Source: an uncultured Prevotella sp.
GTDB taxonomy: Bacteria > Bacteroidota > Bacteroidia > Bacteroidales > Bacteroidaceae
Reading direction: 5' to 3'
Assembly: GCA_900543585.1 (NCBI GenBank)
Contig: UQRP01000005.1
Coordinates: 1-64,000 of the forward strand
DNA: 64,000 nt
In this document: positions 17,941 to 26,866 of the stretch, piece by piece
Layout: each line of letters begins with the position of its first letter
Numbering within the stretch: position 1 is the first letter of the stretch
The notes under the pieces: model-generated
Seen by the model: the letters and a program-made list of their open reading frames with translations, nothing else
Told to the model about the DNA's origin: nothing
The model's database searches: none
Program-made: the position numbers and the translations under genes

Positions 17941-20649
17941 TTATTTCTTCGCTTTCAGCGCCTTGAGGCTTTCCTCTATGGCTGCAATCTTCTCTTCAGC
18001 GTCGCTCTGCTTCTTACGCTCCTTGGCCACAACGGCTTCCGGTGCATGAGACACAAAGTTCTCGTTGGCGAGCTTCTTCTTTACGCCGTTGAGGAATCCC
18101 TGCAGGTGCTCAAGCTCCTTCTCCTGCTTTTCAATCTCAGCATCGACATCGATGAGGTCGCCGACAGGAACGGCAAACTCGTCAGTACCTACCATAAAGG
18201 CTGAAGCGTCGGCAGCTTTCTCTGCTGTGACACCGAAAGTCTTAAGGTTGGCCATCTTTGTGATGATGCTCTCGTACTTGGCATAGTGGTTTTCACCGAC
18301 AGCGTAGAGTTCGAGGGCCTTTTTCGGGGCAATGTTCTTCTCGTTGCGAATGGTACGCACGCCAGAGACGATCTGCTTCACAAGCTCCATATCAGCGACA
18401 ATCTTCTTGTCGGCATCGGTAGGAGCGTCAATCTTCAGCTCAGAGACCATGATGCTCTCGCCAGCCTTGCGCTCGTAGATATGCTGCCAGAGCTCCTCTG
18501 TGATGAACGGCATGAAAGGATGCAGCATCTGCAGGAGCTTCTCGAAGAAGCCAAGCGTAGCCTCCATTGTGGCTTTGTCCATCGGCTGCTGGTTGCCGTC
18601 GATATATGCAGGCTTCACCATCTCCAGATACCAGGCCGAGAACTCGTCCCAGAACAGGCGGTAGACGGTCATCAGCGCCTCGGAGATACGGTAGGTCTTG
18701 AACTGCTCGTTCATCACCTCGTTGGTCTCCTTGAGTTTGGCGTTGAACCACTCCACGGCGAGACGGCAGTTTTCAGGCTGCTCGATGTCGGCAGTCTGCC
18801 AACCCTTGACAAGGCGGAAAGCATTCCAAATCTTGTTGTTGAAGTTGCGGCCCTGCTCACAGAGTGACTCGTCGAAGAGAATGTCGTTGCCGGCAGGAGC
18901 TGACAGCATCATGCCCATACGGACACCGTCGGCACCATACTTGTCCATCAGCATGATGGGGTCGGGAGAGTTACCCAGGCTCTTTGACATCTTTCTGCCG
19001 AGCTTGTCGCGCACGATACCAGTGAAGTAGACGTGCTTGAAAGGTTTGTCACCACGGTATTCGTAGCCTGCCATAATCATACGGGCCACCCAGAAGAAGA
19101 TGATGTCCGGACCTGTGACGAGGTCGGAAGTGGGATAGTAATATTTTATCTCCTCATTGTTGGGATCAAGGATACCGTTGAAGAGGGAGATAGGCCATAG
19201 CCAGGAAGAGAACCAAGTGTCGAGGCAGTCGCTCTCCTGCTCCAGGTCGTTGGCGGTGAGGTTAGGATTGTTTTCCTTAGCCAGCTTGAGTGCCTCCTCA
19301 GCAGTCTCGGCGACGACGAAATCGCGTTTGCCTTCCACATTATTATAATAGTAGGCTGGAATACGATGGCCCCACCACAGCTGTCGGCTGATACACCAGT
19401 CCTTGATGTTCTCCAGCCAATAGCGGTAGGTGTTCTTATATTTCTTAGGATAGAACTCGATGTCGTCGTCCATGACAGGCTTGAGAGCGATGTCAGCGAA
19501 GTGCTGCATCTTCAGGAACCACTGTGTGGAGAGCTTCGGCTCGATAGGCACGTTGGTGCGCTCAGAGAATCCAACCTTGTTGTCGTAGTCTTCCACCTTC
19601 TCCATGAGGCCGGCGTCAGTGAGGTCGATGGCAATCTGCTTACGAACGTCCATACGGTCCATACCCACATAGAGGCCGGCGGCTTCAGAGATGGTGCCGT
19701 CGTCGTTGAAGATGTCGATGGTCTCCAATTTGTGCTTGAGACCGAGCATATGGTCGTTGACATCGTGAGCCGGTGTCACCTTCAGACAGCCGGTACCGAA
19801 CTGGATATCCACATAGCCGTCTTCGATAACAGGTATCACGCGGTTGACCAAAGGCACGATGACGTGCAGGCCCTTGAGCCATGTGTTTTTCACATCCTCA
19901 GGGTTGATGCACATTGCCGAGTCACCCATGATGGTCTCTGGACGTGTGGTGGCCACGACGGCATAGTAGCCCTTGTCGTCTTTGTGCATGACATTGCCCT
20001 CTGCCTTGCGCTCTACCTTGGCCTGGTCGTCGGCAGCGACATAATATTTCAGGTAGTAGAGTTTGGAGTGCTCATCTTTATAGATAACCTCCTCGTCAGA
20101 GAGGGCTGTCTTAGCTTTCGGATCCCAGTTCACCATTCTCACGCCGCGGTAGATGAGGCCCTTACGATATAAGTCTACGAAGACGTGGATAACGCTCTTC
20201 GAACGGCTTTCGTCCATGGTGAAGGCCGTGCGGTCCCAGTCGCAGGAGCATCCGAGCTTGCGGAGCTGCTTGAGGATAATGCCGCCATGCTCGTGGGTCC
20301 AGTCCCAGGCATGCTTCAGAAACTCCTCACGGGTGAGGTCGCTCTTCTTGATACCTTGCTCGGCCAGCTTACCCACAACTTTCGCCTCGGTAGCGATGGA
20401 GGCATGGTCGGTGCCGGGAACCCAGCAGGCGTTCTTGCCTTCCATACGGGCACGGCGAACGAGAATATCCTGAATAGTGTTGTTAAGCATGTGGCCCATG
20501 TGCAGCACGCCAGTGACGTTTGGTGGAGGGATAACCACTGTATATGGCTCGCGGCCATCGGGATGAGAACTGAAAAGCTTGTTGTCAAGCCAGTACTGAT
20601 ACCATTTCGACTCTACTGCATTAGGGTCGTACTTACTTGCTAATTCCAT
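17941..20649 (-). CDS. valS: Valyl-tRNA synthetase
   Basis: ValRS (902 residues) charges tRNA-Val and edits misactivated threonine. Class I signatures are [14 protein letters not shown] (HIGH motif) near residue 43 and [14 protein letters not shown] (KMSKS) near residue 555. The tryptophan-rich [15 protein letters not shown] and the editing domain with [13 protein letters not shown] are in place. The C-terminal coiled-coil arm characteristic of ValRS is visible ([20 protein letters not shown]). Full length for the family. It diverges from mazG. Confidence 0.97.
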   Translation of the reverse strand: MELASKYDPNAVESKWYQYWLDNKLFSSHPDGREPYTVVIPPPNVTGVLHMGHMLNNTIQDILVRRARMEGKNACWVPGTDHASIATEAKVVGKLAEQGIKKSDLTREEFLKHAWDWTHEHGGIILKQLRKLGCSCDWDRTAFTMDESRSKSVIHVFVDLYRKGLIYRGVRMVNWDPKAKTALSDEEVIYKDEHSKLYYLKYYVAADDQAKVERKAEGNVMHKDDKGYYAVVATTRPETIMGDSAMCINPEDVKNTWLKGLHVIVPLVNRVIPVIEDGYVDIQFGTGCLKVTPAHDVNDHMLGLKHKLETIDIFNDDGTISEAAGLYVGMDRMDVRKQIAIDLTDAGLMEKVEDYDNKVGFSERTNVPIEPKLSTQWFLKMQHFADIALKPVMDDDIEFYPKKYKNTYRYWLENIKDWCISRQLWWGHRIPAYYYNNVEGKRDFVVAETAEEALKLAKENNPNLTANDLEQESDCLDTWFSSWLWPISLFNGILDPNNEEIKYYYPTSDLVTGPDIIFFWVARMIMAGYEYRGDKPFKHVYFTGIVRDKLGRKMSKSLGNSPDPIMLMDKYGADGVRMGMMLSAPAGNDILFDESLCEQGRNFNNKIWNAFRLVKGWQTADIEQPENCRLAVEWFNAKLKETNEVMNEQFKTYRISEALMTVYRLFWDEFSAWYLEMVKPAYIDGNQQPMDKATMEATLGFFEKLLQMLHPFMPFITEELWQHIYERKAGESIMVSELKIDAPTDADKKIVADMELVKQIVSGVRTIRNEKNIAPKKALELYAVGENHYAKYESIITKMANLKTFGVTAEKAADASAFMVGTDEFAVPVGDLIDVDAEIEKQEKELEHLQGFLNGVKKKLANENFVSHAPEAVVAKERKKQSDAEEKIAAIEESLKALKAKK

Positions 20650-20711
20650 TATATCTTTGTCTTTATACTTTCCTTTGTCTTTTTATGCCTTATAATCCAT
20701 ATAAAACGATG

Positions 20712-20719
20712 CAAAATTA
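20712..20719 (-). promoter_or_regulatory. -7 box TAATTTTG of valS
   Basis: TAATTTTG on the minus strand, 62 bases upstream of the valS start, facing away from the mazG -7 box at 20742. The two divergent boxes are 22 bases apart. Confidence 0.5.
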
Positions 20720-20741
20720 CTAATTTTCAATCTAAAACCAT

Positions 20742-20749
20742 TAACTTTG
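20742..20749 (+). promoter_or_regulatory. -7 box TAACTTTG of mazG
   Basis: TAACTTTG 18 bases before the chosen ATG at 20768. The box overlaps the alternative TTG start at 20747, which supports the later ATG. Confidence 0.55.
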
Positions 20750-20767
20750 CATCAAAAAGATAATAAC

Positions 20768-21649
20768 ATGCACACTCGGGAAGAAAAGTTGGCAGCCTTT
20801 GGCCGGTTGCTTGATGTTCAAGAGCGTCTGCGCAAGGAATGCCCGTGGGACAGGAAGCAGACCTATGAGAGTCTTCGCCCTAATACCATCGAAGAGACCT
20901 TTGAGCTCTGCGATGCCTTGATGAAGGATGATCGTCCGGAAATCTGCAAGGAGTTGGGCGATGTCATGGAGCACGTCGTCCTCTATAGTGTCATGGGCAG
21001 TGAGACGGGCGACTTCGACATCGCCGACGTTTGTAATCATCAGGCTGACAAGTTGATGTTCAGGCACGACTTTATCGACTGGACGTCTTGGACAGTCAGC
21101 AACCCCAATATGGAAATAGATGCCAACGGGCATGTCAACTACAAGCAGTCTCGCGCTGATGTCTCATCTTCAACGACAGAGTCTGCTCCCGAGACGGCCA
21201 CGCAAGTGGAGTCGTCGTGGGAGCAGCGCAAGCAATTGGAGCGTGACGGCAATAAGACAGTGCTCAGCGGGGTGCCCGATGCCCTGCCTTCCATCATCAA
21301 AGCCTACCGCATTCAGGATAAGGCCCGTAATGTGGGCTTCGACTGGAAACAGAAAGAAGATGTCTGGGATAAGGTGCGCGAGGAGCTCGGGGAATTGGAG
21401 ACGGAGCTGAACAAAGGCGACGCAGACAAGTCTACACGGGAGTTGGGCGACTTCCTTTTCAGTGTCATCAATGCCGCCCGTCTCTACCATCTCAATCCCG
21501 ACAACGCATTGGAGCATACCAATAAGAAATTTATTGCCAGATTCACTTTCATCGAGGAGAAGGCACGTGCTTTGGGTAAACAGCTCAAGGATATGACGCT
21601 GGAGGAGATGGATAAATATTGGAACGAAGCTAAACAACAAGGATTATGA
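20768..21649 (+). CDS. mazG: MazG-type nucleoside triphosphate pyrophosphohydrolase
   Basis: This 293-residue enzyme hydrolyses nucleoside triphosphates to monophosphate and pyrophosphate. Two MazG helical repeats are visible: CPWDRKQTYESLRPNTIEET with ELGDVMEHVVLYS (residues 20-75), and KVREELGELETEL with RELGDFLFSVINAARL (residues 205-250). Between them is an unusual 50-residue stretch (about 105-155) rich in Ser, Thr and Glu that replaces the usual short linker with its HPHVF-type motif. Start ATG 20768 is chosen over a TTG at 20747. Its last bases overlap the lipoprotein start (ATGA). Confidence 0.9.
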   Translation: MHTREEKLAAFGRLLDVQERLRKECPWDRKQTYESLRPNTIEETFELCDALMKDDRPEICKELGDVMEHVVLYSVMGSETGDFDIADVCNHQADKLMFRHDFIDWTSWTVSNPNMEIDANGHVNYKQSRADVSSSTTESAPETATQVESSWEQRKQLERDGNKTVLSGVPDALPSIIKAYRIQDKARNVGFDWKQKEDVWDKVREELGELETELNKGDADKSTRELGDFLFSVINAARLYHLNPDNALEHTNKKFIARFTFIEEKARALGKQLKDMTLEEMDKYWNEAKQQGL

Positions 21650-22215
21650 AGAAATTTATGCTATACGCACTGGCTTTTATGGCCATTGCAACTTTTTCAC
21701 TGACAGCTTGTAAAAACAAGAAAGCGAATACCGCCGGACAGACAGCCGCTGTTGCGTCAGAGAGTTCTACCCCAGACTCCACCGTCTATGGTGTATGTGG
21801 TGAAGGCACGATGATGAACACACTGGAGCTCATCACCGATGGTGGCGACACTGTGACCTATGCGCTCACTGAGGACGACTTAGGCAATCAGCCTGTAGTT
21901 GGTGGACTTTTGGCCGGTGACAGGCTCGCTGTGGTCGAAGGTAAGCCTATCGACGGTGAGAAAACGGCGCGAAAGGTCATCAACCTTACAACTCTTGCTG
22001 GAAGGTGGACCAGTCTGGATAAGAACTTTGAGATCCTTGAAGGGGGAGAAGTGAAGTCGAATGTGGAGGCTGAGAAGAATCCATGGACGTCATGGAAGAT
22101 TCTCAATGGTAAACTTCTGCTCAACCGCGATACTTTCGAAATCGACAATTTAGGCAGTGATTCGCTCTATCTTGAGAACAAGGAGGGCATCTTCGTTTAT
22201 AAGAGGGCTAAGTAG
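21646..22215 (+). CDS. NlpE/lipocalin-like lipoprotein
   Basis: This 189-residue predicted lipoprotein has a signal peptide ending LTAC (Cys22), then a Ser/Thr/Ala-rich linker and two beta-rich regions: one around residues 50-110 (MMNTLELITDGGDTVTYALT) and one beginning LAGRWTSLDKNFEILEGG near residue 118, which is typical of lipocalin-like and NlpE-like repeats. These proteins are often envelope-stress or copper-related, but no metal motif (CxxC) is visible here. The ATGA overlap with mazG indicates translational coupling. Confidence 0.65.
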   Translation: MKKFMLYALAFMAIATFSLTACKNKKANTAGQTAAVASESSTPDSTVYGVCGEGTMMNTLELITDGGDTVTYALTEDDLGNQPVVGGLLAGDRLAVVEGKPIDGEKTARKVINLTTLAGRWTSLDKNFEILEGGEVKSNVEAEKNPWTSWKILNGKLLLNRDTFEIDNLGSDSLYLENKEGIFVYKRAK

Positions 22216-22232
22216 TTTTTGTCGCTGGCAAT

Positions 22233-23183
22233 ATGGAACTATTCAATGTTCATATCCTTGGATGTGGCAGTGCGCTGCCGACACTGAAGCATTTCGCCTC
22301 GTCTCAGGTCGTGGAGATACGCGGAAAGTTTTTTATGATAGACTGTGGCGAGGGCACGCAGATACAGTTGCGTCGCTCCCGTGTAGGCTTCACAAAGATT
22401 CAGGCGGTTTTTATCTCCCACCTTCATGGCGACCATTGTTTCGGGCTCATCGGGCTCATCTCCACTTTCGGCATGTTGGGGCGTACAGCTGCACTGCATG
22501 TCTATGCGCCGGCTCCTCTCGGGCCGATGCTGAAGGCACAGATGGATATGTTCTGCACGGGATTAGAGTTCGAGGTGGTGTTCCATGCCGTCGACACAAC
22601 CCAGCATCAGGTCATCTTTGAGGATCGCAGCCTCACCGTAGAGAGTATCCCCTTGCAGCATCGCATCGCCTGCTCGGGATTCCTTTTCCGGGAGAAACCA
22701 ACGCTGCCGCATATCCGCCGGGATATGATAGATTGTTTCAATATTCCCGTTAGTCAGATTAACAATATTAAGAACGGAGCCGACTGGACCACGGAGGACG
22801 GACGCGTCATCCCCAATAGTAAGTTGACCTATCCGCCTGCGTCCACCCGCTCCTATGCCTATTGTTCCGACACCCGCTATATGCCTGACCTGCATAAGGA
22901 AATAGAAGGCGTCAGCCTGCTCTATCATGATTCCACCTATGACAGTGCTTGCGCCGCCAGAGCCAAACTCTACTATCATTCCACCTCGCAGCAGGCGGCT
23001 ATGGTGGCGCGTGATGCACATGCCCAAGAACTCGTCTTGGGGCATTTTAGCGCGAGATACGATAATGAGTCTGCAATCCTTGACGAAGCCAAGGCTGTCT
23101 TCCCCAATACCATTCTTGCCAAGGAAGGACTCGTCATACCAGTACCTGAGGCTGTGGGCCAGGCTGAACGTAAAAAACGTTAA
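22233..23183 (+). CDS. rnz: Ribonuclease Z
   Basis: RNase Z (316 residues) trims tRNA 3' trailers. It is a metallo-beta-lactamase fold enzyme: the zinc motif is FISHLHGDHCFGL near residue 63, with further ligands in LLYHDST and LVLGHFSARY. The N-terminal LGCGSALPT is characteristic. This fits an organism whose tRNA genes lack encoded CCA, as the tRNA-Gly in this window does. It follows the lipoprotein gene by 17 bases. Confidence 0.93.
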   Translation: MELFNVHILGCGSALPTLKHFASSQVVEIRGKFFMIDCGEGTQIQLRRSRVGFTKIQAVFISHLHGDHCFGLIGLISTFGMLGRTAALHVYAPAPLGPMLKAQMDMFCTGLEFEVVFHAVDTTQHQVIFEDRSLTVESIPLQHRIACSGFLFREKPTLPHIRRDMIDCFNIPVSQINNIKNGADWTTEDGRVIPNSKLTYPPASTRSYAYCSDTRYMPDLHKEIEGVSLLYHDSTYDSACAARAKLYYHSTSQQAAMVARDAHAQELVLGHFSARYDNESAILDEAKAVFPNTILAKEGLVIPVPEAVGQAERKKR

Positions 23184-23210
23184 TTTATTTAATTTACCTT
23201 GCAAAGTCTT

Positions 23211-23240
23211 TTGCCGAATTGGCAGAAACAGCTATTTTTG
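23211..23240 (+). promoter_or_regulatory. Promoter of the mini sorting-domain gene
   Basis: TATTTTTG (23233-23240) with TTTG (23211-23214) 18 bases upstream; the start codon is 26 bases beyond. Confidence 0.6.
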
Positions 23241-23266
23241 CAGATGGATCCTTATGACATAAGCTT

Positions 23267-23575
23267 ATGGTAAAAAAGATACTCTTTTTATTTCTCTTGG
23301 TGGGGAGCGTCCCCGCTATGGCTCAGCACTACGAGAGTATGCCTCTGATGGAGATCTCGGGAGGTGAGGTAGGTCAGATTTCTATTTTCTTCGACGGAAA
23401 CACCCTGCGCGTCACCAATGCGTCGGGACAGATGCTCTCTGTCTACAGTGTGACGGGACAGAAGGTCTTTGCCGTGAAAGTGGAGGGGTCCGACAAAAAC
23501 TATAGTCTAAATTTGCCGAGAGGTTGTTATATCGTGAAAGTAGGTAATGTGGTCAGGAAAATTTCTGTCAGATAA
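23267..23575 (+). CDS. Small secreted protein that is mostly a T9SS-type sorting domain
   Basis: This 102-residue protein consists of a signal peptide (1-19, ending AMAQ), about 30 residues of linker, and a beta-rich end (residues 50-102) with MLSVYSVTGQKVFAV, LNLPRGCYIVKVGN and KISVR. That is the pattern of type IX secretion C-terminal sorting domains. There is essentially no cargo domain. It has its own promoter, and its end overlaps the ATG-initiated L,D-transpeptidase frame. Assignment rests on motif pattern; the role is unknown. Confidence 0.65.
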   Translation: MVKKILFLFLLVGSVPAMAQHYESMPLMEISGGEVGQISIFFDGNTLRVTNASGQMLSVYSVTGQKVFAVKVEGSDKNYSLNLPRGCYIVKVGNVVRKISVR

Positions 23576-25154
23576 CAATACAGAAGAGACTACATTGCGT
23601 GTTCTTACGGCGATATTTTCAATTTTCATAGCCATTCTCATCGTCTCTTGCCGGGAGAAGACTCCTAACCCCAATGTCAACCTTCGGCTTGAAGATTTCT
23701 CTTCCATTCGTAATGATACCTATGCATTGTCGTCGCGACGGTTGCAGAGGGAGGTACGGCGTGTGGCAGCTTCTGACAGCGACTCCACGTTGGCGGATTT
23801 CTATGCCCGTTCGTTTTATTTGAATGGCCGACCTTATATCTGGGTCAGCCGCAAGGGCGTGACACAGGAGGCTGACACGCTTGTAGAATGGTTGCGCACG
23901 GTGAGGCATTTAGGTTTCGATGCCGAGAAGTTCCGGCTCTCAGACATAGAGACCGACCTGACTCGAGCCCGTGCCCTTGACTTCCATGACGGAAGGTATA
24001 ATATAAATAAGGTGTATGCCCGTTTGGAATACAACCTCACGAAGGCGTTGTTCCGCTTCTCAGCCGGTCAGCGTTTCGGATACACCAATCCTAATGTGCT
24101 TCTGAACAGCCTTGACAAGCGTGATGGCTCAGAGGCCTATGTCACACTCTATGACCTGAAGAGCCCAGCAGCTGGGAGACGCTTCTTTCTTGAGGCTGCC
24201 CGTCAGGTCTGCATCGACAGCTTGGGTGTCTTTCTCCGTGAGTCGGAACCGCAAGACCCGCTCTATAAACGGTTCGAGAGAATCCTCAACAGCGATTCCG
24301 CTACGCTTGTCAACCGTCGGCTCCTGCTCATCAACATGGAGCGGTGTCGGTGGCGTGTCGCCGATACCCCCTGGCGGCACGACAAGTACGTCATGGTCAA
24401 CCTGCCGTCGCTCCACCTGATGGCTGTTGATGGTGCTGAGGTGCTGACAATGCGCATCGGCTGTGGATCGCTGAAGACGAAGACACCGCTACTCGCAAGC
24501 AGCATCAAGCGGTTGGATATTAATCCCCAGTGGATCATGCCGAGGAGCATCGTTAAGAAGAGCATTATCCCGCGACTTGGCAACAAGTGGTATTTCCATT
24601 CCCGTCATTATTTCATCCGTGACCGAGCCACCGGACAAGACATAGAGCCATGGAATGCCTCACCGGCTGCACTGCTCGATGGCTCCCAGTTGGCTATCCA
24701 GGAGGGTGGGGAAGGCAATGCCTTAGGCAGAATCATCTTCCGGTTCGACAACGATTTCTCTATCTATCTCCACGACACCTCGTCGAGGGATGTCTTCGGT
24801 CGCTCTGATCGTGATGTGAGTCATGGATGCATCAGAGTTGAGAAGCCTTTTGCCTTAGCTGCCTTCATTGTCGGTAAGAACGACAGTAAGACCATTGACC
24901 GGATTTGGTATTCTATTCATGCCGATGTCTCGCCCTTAGGTAAAGACAGAGACAAACTCACCGATGAAGAAAAGGCCGTTGCCGACACCTTAAATCGTAA
25001 ACGCCTCATTGGGCGTGTGCCCGTGAAGCGCAGTGTGCCGGTATTCATCTGGTATTACACCCTCTTCCCCGGTGTAGACGGACGCCTGGAGACCTATCAG
25101 GACCTCTATGGTTATGATGAGGTGATATACAACCAGCTCAGGAACTATTTGTAA
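23547..25154 (+). CDS. YcbB-type L,D-transpeptidase, lipoprotein
   Basis: This 535-residue envelope enzyme should cross-link peptidoglycan by 3-3 (meso-Dap) bonds. The catalytic motif SHGCIRV lies near residue 428 with HDTSSRDVFGRSDRDV just before it, and the domain starts near residue 275 (KYVMVNLPSLHLM). The N-terminal half is the helical YcbB-type region. A hydrophobic segment ends in LIVSC, suggesting a lipoprotein. The ATG at 23547 overlaps the upstream gene by 29 bases; a TTG at 23595 would give a tidier signal peptide and no overlap. I cannot decide between them. Confidence 0.88.
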   Translation: MWSGKFLSDNNTEETTLRVLTAIFSIFIAILIVSCREKTPNPNVNLRLEDFSSIRNDTYALSSRRLQREVRRVAASDSDSTLADFYARSFYLNGRPYIWVSRKGVTQEADTLVEWLRTVRHLGFDAEKFRLSDIETDLTRARALDFHDGRYNINKVYARLEYNLTKALFRFSAGQRFGYTNPNVLLNSLDKRDGSEAYVTLYDLKSPAAGRRFFLEAARQVCIDSLGVFLRESEPQDPLYKRFERILNSDSATLVNRRLLLINMERCRWRVADTPWRHDKYVMVNLPSLHLMAVDGAEVLTMRIGCGSLKTKTPLLASSIKRLDINPQWIMPRSIVKKSIIPRLGNKWYFHSRHYFIRDRATGQDIEPWNASPAALLDGSQLAIQEGGEGNALGRIIFRFDNDFSIYLHDTSSRDVFGRSDRDVSHGCIRVEKPFALAAFIVGKNDSKTIDRIWYSIHADVSPLGKDRDKLTDEEKAVADTLNRKRLIGRVPVKRSVPVFIWYYTLFPGVDGRLETYQDLYGYDEVIYNQLRNYL

Positions 25155-25182
25155 ATCTTTATAAGCTATCGGTATTAACAGC

Positions 25183-25728
25183 GTGGCTGCGATTGACGAC
25201 AAGAAATTAGCACGCCTATTGGCAAATCCGGTGACGCGCGAACGCGCCTTCACTGCCTTGGTAAACGAATATGGTGAGAGTCTGTATCATAAGATTCGTC
25301 ATATCGTTCTTTACCATGATGATGCTGATGACGTATTGCAGAATACCTTTGTCAAGGCTTGGACCAATCTCGATACCTTCGAGGGCAAGTCCAAGCTCTC
25401 AACATGGCTCTATCGTATTGCTGTCAATGAGTCCATCGACTTTTTGAGAAGGAGTAAGAATACAGAGACCGTGGATGTCGATGATGCCAAGAGTGTGGCG
25501 GGCCAGCTTCTCTCTGATGAATATTTTGATGGCGATGTCGCCGATGCTCTCTTGCAAAAAGCCATTGCTGCCTTGCCCGATGTCCAGCGTGCCGTCTTCA
25601 CGATGCGCTATTATGACGAGATGAAATATTCCGAGATGAGCAAGATATTGGGGACCTCAGAGGGAGCCTTGAAGGCAAGCTACCATATCGCTGTGAAAAA
25701 GATAAAAAGCATGATAGCTCCCGAATAA
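25183..25728 (+). CDS. ECF-type RNA polymerase sigma factor
   Basis: This 181-residue protein is an alternative sigma factor of the extracytoplasmic-function class. Region 2 is at residues 25-95 ([38 protein letters not shown]) and region 4 at 125-175 ([45 protein letters not shown]). The start is GTG at 25183. It lies 28 bases after the L,D-transpeptidase gene, and no anti-sigma gene follows: a terminator and the convergent prs gene come next. Its regulon is unknown, but the envelope-enzyme neighbour suggests an envelope stress role. Confidence 0.9.
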   Translation: MAAIDDKKLARLLANPVTRERAFTALVNEYGESLYHKIRHIVLYHDDADDVLQNTFVKAWTNLDTFEGKSKLSTWLYRIAVNESIDFLRRSKNTETVDVDDAKSVAGQLLSDEYFDGDVADALLQKAIAALPDVQRAVFTMRYYDEMKYSEMSKILGTSEGALKASYHIAVKKIKSMIAPE

Positions 25729-25745
25729 CATTACATATAATATAA

Positions 25746-25786
25746 CAAGAAAGCCTCGCTCTGCCAATCAGAGTGAGGCTTTCTTG
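25746..25786. terminator. Bidirectional terminator between sigma factor and prs
   Basis: CAAGAAAGCCTCGCTCTG (25746-25763) and CAGAGTGAGGCTTTCTTG (25769-25786) form an 18-bp stem with one G-T type mismatch. The A-rich and T-rich ends allow it to work in both directions for the convergent genes. Confidence 0.85.
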
Positions 25787-25819
25787 GATATGTAAGTGTC
25801 TGTGAGCCAGACTCACGTA

Positions 25820-26761
25820 TTACACGAGATACTGGGAAGAAATGCTCTGGTTGTTAACGACACGGCGGATGGTCTCGGCGAAGAGCTTGGCCACGCTGAG
25901 CTGCTTGACTTTGGAGCAACGGTGTGTATAGGGGATGGAGTCGGTGAAGACAATCTCCTCTAAGGCAGAGTTCTGCACGCGCTCGGAAGCGGGACCACTC
26001 ATCACACAGTGGGAAGCGCAGGCGCGCACGCTCTTGGCACCAGCCTCCAGCATGATGTTGGCAGCCTTAGTGATAGTACCGGCCGTGTCGACCATATCGT
26101 CGACGATGACAACATTCTTGTCTTTCACATCACCGATAATCTGCATGCTCTCCACGACATTGGCTCTTGCACGGGTCTTGTTGCAGAGCACGAGTGGGCA
26201 GCCAAGATACTTGGCATAGGTGTTGGCACGCTTTGAACCGCCGACATCAGGAGAAGCGATGACAAGGTCCTTCAAATGCAGGCTCTGCACATAGGGCAGC
26301 AGGATGTTGCTGGCGTAGAGATGGTCTACGGGGACATTGAAGAAGCCCTGGATCTGGTCGGCATGCAGGTCCATAGTGATAAGACGGTCGATACCGGCAA
26401 CACTCAGCAGGTCAGCGACGAGCTTGGCGCCGATGCTCACACGGGGCTTGTCCTTACGGTCCTGACGGGCCCAGCCAAAGTAGGGGATAACAGCGATGAT
26501 GTGACGGGCAGAAGCTCGCTTGGCGGCATCAATCATCAGCAACAGCTCCATGAGGTTGTCGGAGTTAGGGAAGGTGCTCTGAACAAGGAACACGTCGCGT
26601 CCGCGGATGGATTCCTCATAAGAAACGGCAAACTCACCGTCAGAGAACTTGGTGACCACGAGATTGCCTAACGGACAATTTAACTCCTGGCAGATCTTCT
26701 CTGCCAGATACCGGGTGTTGGTACCGGAGAACACTAAGAAAGAGTTCTTTTCTTCACTCAT
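25820..26761 (-). CDS. prs: Ribose-phosphate pyrophosphokinase
   Basis: PRPP synthetase (313 residues) makes the activated ribose used for purines, pyrimidines, histidine and NAD. The PRPP-binding loop is NVVIVDDMVDTAGTITKAA, and the ATP/metal region is TMDLHADQIQGFF, with PYFGWARQDRK also conserved. ATG 26761 (MSEEKNSFLVFSG) gives the usual length; the open frame extends upstream past the promoter but has no support. It diverges from nspC. The histidine and purine genes elsewhere in the window draw on its product. Confidence 0.95.
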   Translation of the reverse strand: MSEEKNSFLVFSGTNTRYLAEKICQELNCPLGNLVVTKFSDGEFAVSYEESIRGRDVFLVQSTFPNSDNLMELLLMIDAAKRASARHIIAVIPYFGWARQDRKDKPRVSIGAKLVADLLSVAGIDRLITMDLHADQIQGFFNVPVDHLYASNILLPYVQSLHLKDLVIASPDVGGSKRANTYAKYLGCPLVLCNKTRARANVVESMQIIGDVKDKNVVIVDDMVDTAGTITKAANIMLEAGAKSVRACASHCVMSGPASERVQNSALEEIVFTDSIPYTHRCSKVKQLSVAKLFAETIRRVVNNQSISSQYLV

Positions 26762-26791
26762 TGTTTTGTTTGTTATAATAGAAGTGTGTTG

Positions 26792-26822
26792 CAAAAGTAT
26801 TAATTTTCCCGTATATCTGCAA
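26792..26822 (-). promoter_or_regulatory. Promoter of prs
   Basis: TACTTTTG (26792-26799) on the minus strand with TTG (26820-26822) 20 bases upstream, 30 bases before the ATG. Confidence 0.6.
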
Positions 26823-26841
26823 CAATTAAGAAAATAAAAAT

Positions 26842-26849
26842 TATCTTTG
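26842..26849 (+). promoter_or_regulatory. -7 box TATCTTTG of nspC
   Basis: TATCTTTG 17 bases before the nspC ATG, divergent from the prs promoter. No clear -33 box. Confidence 0.55.
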
Positions 26850-26866
26850 CACAAAATTCTTGCGCT

